NCBI RefSeq assembly: GCF_013401995.1
Contig: NZ_JACBJI010000005.1
Location: forward strand, 843-64,842
Direction: 5' to 3'
DNA from: Flavobacterium agri
GTDB lineage: Bacteria; Bacteroidota; Bacteroidia; Flavobacteriales; Flavobacteriaceae
DNA: 64,000 bases
The position numbers were made by a program, and so were the translations under genes. Below, in pieces: positions 54,315-61,989 of the stretch. The notes below the pieces were generated by a model. That model searched no databases and was not told the DNA's origin. It saw nothing but the letters and a program-made list of their open reading frames with translations. Positions within the stretch are counted from its first letter, which is position 1, and every line of letters starts with the position of its first letter.

Positions 54315-55943
54315 TTATTCGCCTAGGAACGGGTAACGGTAATCGACCGGTGTCACGAAAGTTTCCTTTATCGTGCGAGGCGAAACCCAACGCAACAAGT
54401 TCTGTGCAGAACCCGCTTTGTCGTTCGTTCCCGAAGCGCGCGCACCGCCGAATGGCTGCATGCCCACGACGGCTCCCGTCGGTTTGTCATTGATGTAGAA
54501 GTTTCCTGCGCAATTTTCCAACGCTTTCGTGGCTTCGTTGATCGCGTAACGGTCCTTGCTGAAAATCGCTCCGGTCAACGCATAAGGCGAAGTTTCGTCT
54601 ACGAGTTTCAATGTTTCGGCCCATTTGGCGTCTTCATACACATAAATCGTGATCACAGGTCCGAACAATTCGGTTTCCATGGTCACGTATTTCGGATTCG
54701 TGGTTACGATAACGGTCGGTTCGATAAAATATCCGACAGATTTGTCGTAGTTTCCGCCGACGAGGATTTCGGCATCCGTATCCGCTTTGGCGCCATCGAT
54801 ATATTTGGCCAATTTGTCGAAAGAACCTTCGTGGATCACGGCTGTGATGAAGTTCGAGAAATCTTCGGGCGTACCCATTTTCATCGATTTCATGTCTTTT
54901 TCGAGCTCCGATTTCACGGCCGGCCACAAACTTTGCGGAATGTAAGCGCGTGAAGCCGCCGAACATTTCTGTCCCTGGAACTCGAATGCGCCGCGCACGA
55001 TTCCGGTCACGACCTGACGTACGTTGGCGCTCGGATGTGCGACGATGAAGTCTTTTCCGCCTGTTTCTCCGACAATTCTCGGGTAGGTTTTATAGATTTC
55101 GATGTTGTTTCCGATGTGCTTGAAAATGTCCTTGAACACATGCGTCGAGCCCGTAAAGTGGATTCCGGCGAAGTCAGGGCTTGCATAAACGGTTTCCGAA
55201 ATCATTTGGGCGTCTCCAAAAACGACGTTGATTACGCCATCGGGAACACCAGCTTCGCGGAATACGTCGATGATGATTTTTGCCGAGAAAACCTGCGAAT
55301 CGCTCGGTTTCCAAACCACGACGTTGCCCATCAAAGCGGCACTTGCAGGCAAATTGGCTGCAATCGCGGTAAAGTTGAACGGCGTCACGGCATAAATGAA
55401 ACCTTCAAGTGGACGATATTCGACGCGGTTCCACATATCCGAAGTCGATTTTGGCTGGTCGGCGTAAATCTGCGTCATGAATTCTACGTTGAAACGCAAA
55501 AAGTCGATGAGTTCGCAAGCGGCGTCGATCTCGGCCTGGAAAATCGTTTTGGATTGGGCGATCATCGTTGCGGCGTTGATTTTCGCACGATACGGTCCAG
55601 CGATAAGTTCGGCTGCTTTCAGGAAAATCGCGGCGCGTTGTTCCCATGGTAAGGAAGCCCAGTTTTTGCGGGCATCGAGCGCAGTCGAGATGGCTTTCTC
55701 TACATGAGATTTTTCGGCCAGGTGATATTTTCCTACGATGTGTTTGTGATCGTGAGGCGGCGTCATGTTACGGGTGTTGCCCGTTTTGATCTGCTCGCTT
55801 CCGATGTAAAGCGGCACTTCGATGTTCGCGTTCCACAATTCGCGGTAAGCGGCAAGAACTGCGGCCTTTTCGGGCGAATTGGGAGCGTATGATTTTACCG
55901 GCTCGTTGACGGCTTTCGGTACGTTAAAAAAACCTTTTGGCAT
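54315..55943 (-). CDS. pruA: L-glutamate gamma-semialdehyde dehydrogenase
   Basis: 542 residues from ATG 55943 (MPKGFFNVPKAVNEPVKSY); a start at 55967 lies on the promoter. ALDH fold with GETGGKDFIVAH (general base Glu) and GQKCSAASRAYIPQ (nucleophile Cys). Oxidises glutamate semialdehyde (from proline) to glutamate with NAD. A standalone P5C dehydrogenase, not fused to proline dehydrogenase. TATCTTTG (minus strand, 55972-55965) precedes it. Confidence 0.95.
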   Translation of the reverse strand: MPKGFFNVPKAVNEPVKSYAPNSPEKAAVLAAYRELWNANIEVPLYIGSEQIKTGNTRNMTPPHDHKHIVGKYHLAEKSHVEKAISTALDARKNWASLPWEQRAAIFLKAAELIAGPYRAKINAATMIAQSKTIFQAEIDAACELIDFLRFNVEFMTQIYADQPKSTSDMWNRVEYRPLEGFIYAVTPFNFTAIAANLPASAALMGNVVVWKPSDSQVFSAKIIIDVFREAGVPDGVINVVFGDAQMISETVYASPDFAGIHFTGSTHVFKDIFKHIGNNIEIYKTYPRIVGETGGKDFIVAHPSANVRQVVTGIVRGAFEFQGQKCSAASRAYIPQSLWPAVKSELEKDMKSMKMGTPEDFSNFITAVIHEGSFDKLAKYIDGAKADTDAEILVGGNYDKSVGYFIEPTVIVTTNPKYVTMETELFGPVITIYVYEDAKWAETLKLVDETSPYALTGAIFSKDRYAINEATKALENCAGNFYINDKPTGAVVGMQPFGGARASGTNDKAGSAQNLLRWVSPRTIKETFVTPVDYRYPFLGE

Positions 55944-56179
55944 ATCGTTTCTTTTTTGGTGGCACAAAGATAACGAATCGGGATTTTAAAAATATCCGAA
56001 TTGTGAATTCCGTAACGAATCGATGTGATTTGGGTTTTAGATTGTCAGATTCACAGATTTTCGGATTGTCAGAATCGGAAAAAGTCAGATCAGGAAGAAT
56101 TCACAAGAATAACGTTAGATTTTCATTGGGTCAATATCTGATAATCCAAAAATCTGATAATCTGAAAATCTTGGAAAAC

Positions 56180-56566
56180 TCAATTCAACGCAAATGGCGC
56201 GCTCAATTTAAAAGTAGGCACGATCACACGAAAACTGCGTGTAGAGGTGAAGTTGATCATATTGAAGTACCCACGCATCGCACCGAAAGGAGACGCGAGA
56301 AGGCAGCCCGAGCTATACGTATGGGTTTCGCCTGGTTTCAACACCGGTTTTTTCCCGATCACACCTTCACCGTCGACGGTTTCGGGATCGTTCAACGAGT
56401 CGAGTATGTCCCAATGGCGCGATGTGAGTTGAACGGAATCCTTACCGTGGTTTTCTATGGTCACGTGGTAACTGAATGCATAATGGATGCGGTGATTCTT
56501 GAAGTACGTGCCTTCAAAAGTCGTCCCGACCGAAATTTTTATGCCTCTTGTAATTTGTGAAACCAT
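56180..56566 (-). CDS. apaG: ApaG domain protein
   Basis: 128 residues. An immunoglobulin-like fold with the ApaG motif VQLTSRHWDILDS and the glycine-rich GCLLASPFGAMRGYF. ApaG is linked to divalent-cation phenotypes in enterics; its molecular action is unknown. Preceded by TAAATTTG (minus strand, 56599-56592). Confidence 0.94.
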   Translation of the reverse strand: MVSQITRGIKISVGTTFEGTYFKNHRIHYAFSYHVTIENHGKDSVQLTSRHWDILDSLNDPETVDGEGVIGKKPVLKPGETHTYSSGCLLASPFGAMRGYFNMINFTSTRSFRVIVPTFKLSAPFALN

Positions 56567-56638
56567 TAATGTACTTGGGAAAAGTGTAGCGCAAATTTAC
56601 AAAAATATGCGTAGATGCGTGATACTCAAGGTTAATTT

Positions 56639-57889
56639 TTAGTTGGTGATGTCGGTTGAGCTAGCAGCGCCTTTGCCGATTACACGATCATAACGCGAAT
56701 TGTTCTCTCGATAATATACCATCACGAAATAATTCGATTCGGTTTGCCAGAAATTCCCATCGATGGCATTTGCGCTGTCGATCTTGCCGTTCTTGTCGGC
56801 GATCTCGTATTGGAAATTCGTAAAACCTTGTTTGATCAAGATCGCTTTTTTATACAATTTCGATGCCTCGTCGTACTCGAGCTTAAACTCTGGCGTATGC
56901 TGGAAATTGTTGAACATCCCGTTCACGTAAATGTCGTTTTTACCGAAATAAGAAGGCGCTGACAAACTGAAATACACCCAAACGTAATCGGCTTCGACGG
57001 CCGGATTGTCGCGATTGACGACCATCGGGATGAAGTTCCCGTTCTGGTCCGGATAATACGTGTAGGCTTTATCGGTACGCGCTTCACTCGGAAACAGATA
57101 CGCATTGTAAAGCGAACCGTTCGAGTCGATTTTCGCTACGTTATACGCCGCCGCACGCACATCCTTGTTCTCGAAATACAGAAACTCGTTGCCGCCGTAA
57201 AATTGCGTTTCCTTGTCGTATTTGTAAATCAAATCGTTGCCGATGGTATATTGCGGCTTTACGTTGATGATCGCGTTGTCGAAACGCCCGTTCTGCATCA
57301 GCATGACCTTGACGTTCTTTAGCGGATTCTGGAAAACGATCGCCTGCGACTTTATCGAAAAATCCATGTTGTGCATGTGAGGCATCATATCGATAGTACG
57401 CGCGCGCTTTACTTGCAAAGGCACCGAAACCAAGTCTTCGTATAGGATGAATTTTCTCGAAAAGACGACATCGCGATCTTCGTTAAGGATTTTGAGCATG
57501 TAATTACCGCTGAGTCGCAATTGCGTCTGCCGATTAGGGAAAGAAACCATGTAGTGCGAATAAATCTGGAGCGTGTTGAACGAGTTCGTATACGTCTGAA
57601 TCCTCAAATCGTCAAACCCAGACAAATACTCGCTCTTCACAAGGTTCGACGGTTGCCAATCGTAATCGCAATGCACGATCTGGTAATAGTAATTGGCTTC
57701 GTTCCCGTACAAATCATCGAACTGGAGCGTAAATGAATCGTTGAGTAAAAATATCGGAATCGTGTTCTGCCCGCTCGACTGGTTGAACATGATCGTACGT
57801 ATGTTGTATGGCGCCTGGATCTCGGTTTGAACTTGGGCCGATACAGAAGCGAAAAGCAACAGAAAAGCCGCCGATAGGAATTTTGTCAT
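56639..57889 (-). CDS. Type IX secretion system plug protein (DUF5103)
   Basis: 416 residues from ATG 57889 (MTKFLSAAFLLLFASVSA signal peptide); an upstream start at 57958 would add an untypical N-terminus. Matches the DUF5103 family (PYNIRTIMFNQ at the start of the mature chain, YGNEANYYYQIVHCDYDWQ, SGDYMLKIL-like GNYMLKILNED). In Flavobacterium johnsoniae a DUF5103 protein closes the periplasmic side of the SprA translocon. It is not next to other T9SS genes here, as is usual for this gene. Confidence 0.88.
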   Translation of the reverse strand: MTKFLSAAFLLLFASVSAQVQTEIQAPYNIRTIMFNQSSGQNTIPIFLLNDSFTLQFDDLYGNEANYYYQIVHCDYDWQPSNLVKSEYLSGFDDLRIQTYTNSFNTLQIYSHYMVSFPNRQTQLRLSGNYMLKILNEDRDVVFSRKFILYEDLVSVPLQVKRARTIDMMPHMHNMDFSIKSQAIVFQNPLKNVKVMLMQNGRFDNAIINVKPQYTIGNDLIYKYDKETQFYGGNEFLYFENKDVRAAAYNVAKIDSNGSLYNAYLFPSEARTDKAYTYYPDQNGNFIPMVVNRDNPAVEADYVWVYFSLSAPSYFGKNDIYVNGMFNNFQHTPEFKLEYDEASKLYKKAILIKQGFTNFQYEIADKNGKIDSANAIDGNFWQTESNYFVMVYYRENNSRYDRVIGKGAASSTDITN

Positions 57890-57977
57890 TTGGCTGAAGA
57901 TTGAGATTCGTAAATATAGGAAAAAGACGAATCGAAGTGTTAACGGCGAAAAACGCAAAGATATTTTGTCGCGTCTA

Positions 57978-58745
57978 TTACGGCTTGAACACGACCGGAA
58001 TGATTTCGCCCGGAGCCAAACAATAGCGTTCGACCATTTCCGGAGAGATTTTTTTCGTGTAATCTTCCTCGACTACTGTGAACCCGATGCTGCGCAGTTT
58101 GTCGAAATAATCACGTCCGTACACGCGGACATGGTCGTATTGACCAAAGATTTCGGCGCGTTGTTTCGGATCGGTGATCGAATCGTCCTCGAAAGTATGT
58201 TCCCTTTTCAAATCCTGTGGAATCTGGAAAATGCCCATTCCTCCGGGTTTCATCACACGGAACAATTCCTGCATCGCTTTGGTGTCGTCGGGAATGTGTT
58301 CGAGCACGTGATTGCACAAAATCAAATCGTATTGATTGTCGTTGAACGGCAAATCGCAAATATCGGCTTTCACGTCGGCCAAAGGAGAAAATAAATCCGT
58401 AGTCGTGTAATCGAGGTTTTTCTGTTCGCGGAAAAGCTTGTAGAAAGCCTGTTCGGGCGCGAAATGCAACACTTTTTTGGGAGCGGTGAAAAAATCGGTC
58501 TCCTCTTTCAGGTATAACCAAAGCAAACGATGGCGCTCCAACGAAAGCGTGCTTGGCGAAAGTACGTTCTCGCGCTGTTTTCCGTATCCGTACGGAAGGA
58601 ATTTCCTGAAACTCTTGCCGTCGATGGGATCGGTGAATTTATCGCCGCTAAGTAAAATCGAAATCAACGGACGCGCGACATAGCTCAATCTAATCAAGAT
58701 CGGGCGCGGAATCGTATTGAGGATGAATTTGAAGATTTTTTTCAT
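57978..58745 (-). CDS. Class I SAM-dependent methyltransferase
   Basis: 255 residues. An N-terminal membrane-proximal basic segment (KFILNTIPRPILIRLSY), then a Methyltransf_11-like domain: HFAPEQAF, DICDLPFNDNQYDLILCNHVLEHI, LFRVMKPGGMGIF. Acceptor unknown. Its ATG overlaps the map stop by one base, so co-translated with methionine aminopeptidase. Confidence 0.9.
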   Translation of the reverse strand: MKKIFKFILNTIPRPILIRLSYVARPLISILLSGDKFTDPIDGKSFRKFLPYGYGKQRENVLSPSTLSLERHRLLWLYLKEETDFFTAPKKVLHFAPEQAFYKLFREQKNLDYTTTDLFSPLADVKADICDLPFNDNQYDLILCNHVLEHIPDDTKAMQELFRVMKPGGMGIFQIPQDLKREHTFEDDSITDPKQRAEIFGQYDHVRVYGRDYFDKLRSIGFTVVEEDYTKKISPEMVERYCLAPGEIIPVVFKP

Positions 58746-59566
58746 TACGACAACACCAAAGCTTCGCGTCTGAACTCGTTTTCCTCGTCGCTTTCGATGC
58801 CTAACGCTTTGTACACGTAGGCGAAAGTCGAAAGCAATTCCGGTTTTCCGTCTACGATCGCGACGTTGTGTTCAAAGTGGGCGCTCGGTTTTTTGTCGGC
58901 AGTCACGATCGTCCAACCGTCTTTCAGGGTTTTGATGTTGCGCACGCCCATGTTGATCATCGGTTCGATGGCCACGACCATACCTTCGACGAACATTTTG
59001 CCTTTGCCGCGTTTTCCGTAGTTCGGCATTTCGGGTTCTTCGTGCATTTTGGTGCCGAGCCCGTGACCGACGAGTTCGCGTACGACGCCATATCCGAAGC
59101 TTTCGGTATAGGCCTGGATCGCGTTCGCCACATCGCCAACGCGGTTTCCGGCTTTGAATTCGCGGATTCCGATATAAAGCGATTCCTTGGTTACCTGAAG
59201 CAGTTTTTTGGTGGCTGGAGCGACTTCTCCGACTTCGAAAGTATAGGCGTGATCGCCGTAATAGCCGTTTTTAAGCACGCCGCAGTCAAGCGAGATGATA
59301 TCGCCTTCCTCGATCGCGCGGTCATTCGGCAAACCGTGCACGACGGCTTCATTCACGCTCGTAAGAATAGATGACGGACATCCGTAAAGCCCTAAAAATC
59401 CTGGAACGGCATCGTGGTCGCGTATGAACTGTTCGGCCATTTTGTCGAGCTGCAACGTCGTGACGCCGGGTTTGATCTCGCTGGCGAGCATGCCCAAAGT
59501 TTTAGAAACCAGCAACGCGCTTTCACGCATGAGTTCAATCTGTTCGCGGGTTTTAGGGATAATCAT
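58745..59566 (-). CDS. map: Methionine aminopeptidase, type I
   Basis: 273 residues. Metal ligands Asp94, Asp105, His168 and Glu201 lie in their usual segments (SLDCGVLKN, GDHAYTF, GHGLGTKMHEEP, AIEPMI). Cytoplasmic, removes the initiator Met. No zinc-finger extension. A family A repeat lies upstream, between this gene and the thioredoxin-like gene. Confidence 0.97.
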   Translation of the reverse strand: MIIPKTREQIELMRESALLVSKTLGMLASEIKPGVTTLQLDKMAEQFIRDHDAVPGFLGLYGCPSSILTSVNEAVVHGLPNDRAIEEGDIISLDCGVLKNGYYGDHAYTFEVGEVAPATKKLLQVTKESLYIGIREFKAGNRVGDVANAIQAYTESFGYGVVRELVGHGLGTKMHEEPEMPNYGKRGKGKMFVEGMVVAIEPMINMGVRNIKTLKDGWTIVTADKKPSAHFEHNVAIVDGKPELLSTFAYVYKALGIESDEENEFRREALVLS

Positions 59567-59622
59567 GAAGTCAAAATATTAGAGCGCAAAATTACAACTT
59601 TCAAATGAGTTTGCAATGCGGT

Positions 59623-59715
59623 GGATTCCGACGAAGGAGGAATCTCGGCCTGATTATTCGGCATTTCAGCAAAAAAGAGATTTTAGCTAATCAGATTTCT
59701 CCTTCGTCGAAATCC
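59623..59715. repeat. Dispersed inverted repeat, family A copy 3
   Basis: Arms 59623-59646 and 59693-59715, about two mismatches between them, with a longer, 46-base loop than the other copies. Its right arm ends 4 bases past the thioredoxin-like gene's stop. Confidence 0.85.
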
Positions 59716-59719
59716 CCAA

Positions 59720-60337
59720 CTATTCCAAGTAACTATGCTTATAGCCTTGGTTGGATAGGATTTTGAGCATGTCCTTTTCCAAAGTCTCGCGTGGCGATTC
59801 TACGATACGGTTGAGTTCTTTGGTTTTCGGTTCGCCTTTCGGGCCTTTTTTTCCTCCGGATTGCGTCGTTTTGTAGAAAATGAACGTCGGAACGTTCGTG
59901 ATGTTCAAACCGGCTTCGAGTTTTTCTGGCGTGGTTTTGTCCTTGTCGACGAAAATCAGCGTCACATCCTGTTTGTCAAAACCTGCGTCGTGCAAGATCT
60001 TGAAGAATTTCGGCACTTGGTTTTGGCTGTCCTCGCACCAGGTTCCCATAAAAATCTTGATGGAAATGCCGTTGGTCAAATCGCGCAATTTGGTCACGGT
60101 CGCCGCATCGGGCTTGTAATTGTCGTAACCAGGAGCGAACCAATTGCGGAAAGGCGTGCGCAGTAAATCCTGTACTTCGCCTTGCCCGAGCAGATCGCCT
60201 TCGGTCGTGGTCGCAAGCAATCCGGTAGATGGTTTTTGGGATGTCACTTCGGGAGTTTTCACTCTTTGGGTGGTTTTTTGGGTGGTTTTGCATCCGATGA
60301 TGAGCAACGAAGCTGCAAAAAATAGTAGCTTTTTCAT
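59720..60337 (-). CDS. Thioredoxin-like lipoprotein with monothiol CEDS motif
   Basis: 205 residues. Lipoprotein signal MKKLLFFAASLLIIGC (lipobox IIGC), a 60-residue linker, then a thioredoxin fold with GTWCEDSQNQVPKF. Only one cysteine is present where CxxC is usual (CEDS), so it cannot form the classic disulfide; it could be a monothiol or structural member. Envelope location is inferred from the lipobox. Confidence 0.88.
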   Translation of the reverse strand: MKKLLFFAASLLIIGCKTTQKTTQRVKTPEVTSQKPSTGLLATTTEGDLLGQGEVQDLLRTPFRNWFAPGYDNYKPDAATVTKLRDLTNGISIKIFMGTWCEDSQNQVPKFFKILHDAGFDKQDVTLIFVDKDKTTPEKLEAGLNITNVPTFIFYKTTQSGGKKGPKGEPKTKELNRIVESPRETLEKDMLKILSNQGYKHSYLE

Positions 60338-60348
60338 GTTTAGAGATA

Positions 60349-60395
60349 GCCACGAATTACACGAATATCACTAATGGATTCGTGTAATTCGTGGC
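60349..60395. repeat. Long hairpin repeat, family C, single copy here
   Basis: Perfect 18-base arms (core CACGAATTACACGAAT) around an 11-base loop. It begins 7 bases past the gpmI stop, with a homopolymer of A (coding strand) between. Only one copy in this window. Confidence 0.85.
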
Positions 60396-60402
60396 GTTTT
60401 TT

Positions 60403-61920
60403 TTAAAGCAAAGAATGTCTGGTCATCGCTTCGGGTTTCGCGATGCCCATCATGTCGAGGATCGTCGGGGCGATGTCGCCCAAAATCCCGTCGTTGATGT
60501 GTCTGCGGTCCGGATCGACCAAAATGATCGGTACCGGATTCGTAGTGTGAGCGGTATTCGGGCTTCCGTCGGGATTGATCATCGTTTCGCAGTTTCCGTG
60601 GTCGGCGATCACGATAGTCGAGTATCCGTTCGCCAAAGCGGCGGTGATCACTTTTTCGGCGCATTTGTCTACGGCTTCGCACGCTTTGATCGCGGCTTCC
60701 ATCACGCCTGTGTGTCCGACCATGTCGCCATTCGCAAAGTTCAGACACACGAAATCGACTTCTTGTTTCTCGAGTTCGGGAACAAGCGCATCGGCGAGTT
60801 CGTAAGCGCTCATTTCGGGTTGCAGGTCGTATGTGGCGACTTTCGGGGAATTTCTGAGGATTCGGGATTCGCCTTCGAAAGGTTCTTCGCGTCCGCCCGA
60901 AAAGAAGAACGTCACGTGCGGATATTTCTCGGTTTCGGCAATACGAATCTGTTTTTTACCTGCTTTCGAAACGATTTCCCCAAGCGTCTCGGTCAAATTG
61001 TCTTTGTCGTAAACCACGTGGATATTTTGGAACGTGTCGTCGTAATTGGTCATCGTCACATAATACAGATCGAGCTTGTGCATGTTCTGTTCGTGGAAAT
61101 CCTGTTGAGACAAGGCTTCGGTAAGCTGACGTCCGCGGTCTGTGCGGAAGTTGAAGAAAATCACGACGTCTCCGTCCTTGATCGTAGTAAGCGGTTTTTG
61201 GTTGTCGTCGGTCACCACGATCGGCTCGATGAATTCGTCGGTGATGCCGTTTTCGTAGCTGTCGTGAATGCTGTGGATGACATCGGTAGTCGGTGTTCCG
61301 ATGCCGTGTACGAGCAAATCATACGCTTTTCGCACGCGTTCCCAACGTTTGTCGCGATCCATCGCATAATAGCGTCCGACGACTGAAGCGATTTTGGCCG
61401 ACTTGTTTTCAAGATGATGCTTCAGGTCGCCTATGAAAAACGCTCCCGATTTCGGGTCTACGTCGCGTCCGTCGGTAAACGCATGGACGAACACGTTTTT
61501 GAGTCCGAACGCATCGGCTGCATCGACAAGACCTTTAACGTGGTTGATGTGGGAATGCACGCCTCCGTCGGAAACCAATCCGAGCAAATGCACGTCTTTA
61601 TTATGGTCTTTGGCATATCGGAACGCGTCCACAAGCGGTTTTTCGTTTGCGATAGAACCGTCTTCGACCGCCAAATTGATTTTTACGAGATCTTGGTAAA
61701 TGATACGCCCGGCACCGAGATTCATGTGCCCGACTTCGGAATTTCCCATCTGGCCTTCGGGCAAGCCGACATTGAGTCCGTCGGTACGCAAAGTCGCGTG
61801 AGCGTATTTCAGGGAAAGCGAATTGATGAAAGGAACGTTGGCGTTATCGGGTGCTGAAACCTTCTTGTCGGGCGCAATTCCCCAACCGTCCAGAATCATC
61901 AGGATTACTTTGTTATTCAT
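60403..61920 (-). CDS. gpmI: 2,3-bisphosphoglycerate-independent phosphoglycerate mutase
   Basis: 505 residues. Alkaline-phosphatase fold; Asp11 (ILDGWG), phospho-acceptor Ser61 (GQMGNSEVGHMN), and metal-binding HTGVMEAAI and ADHGNCETM. Interconverts 3- and 2-phosphoglycerate in glycolysis with Mn. Upstream, TATCTTTG (minus strand, 61945-61938) is a -7 candidate. Confidence 0.97.
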   Translation of the reverse strand: MNNKVILMILDGWGIAPDKKVSAPDNANVPFINSLSLKYAHATLRTDGLNVGLPEGQMGNSEVGHMNLGAGRIIYQDLVKINLAVEDGSIANEKPLVDAFRYAKDHNKDVHLLGLVSDGGVHSHINHVKGLVDAADAFGLKNVFVHAFTDGRDVDPKSGAFFIGDLKHHLENKSAKIASVVGRYYAMDRDKRWERVRKAYDLLVHGIGTPTTDVIHSIHDSYENGITDEFIEPIVVTDDNQKPLTTIKDGDVVIFFNFRTDRGRQLTEALSQQDFHEQNMHKLDLYYVTMTNYDDTFQNIHVVYDKDNLTETLGEIVSKAGKKQIRIAETEKYPHVTFFFSGGREEPFEGESRILRNSPKVATYDLQPEMSAYELADALVPELEKQEVDFVCLNFANGDMVGHTGVMEAAIKACEAVDKCAEKVITAALANGYSTIVIADHGNCETMINPDGSPNTAHTTNPVPIILVDPDRRHINDGILGDIAPTILDMMGIAKPEAMTRHSLL

Positions 61921-61989
61921 GTCTTAGAGGTTTTCCACAAAGATAAGGCATTTGAAACCCGAGCGGAATGCCTGCCTGCAAATTGTTCG

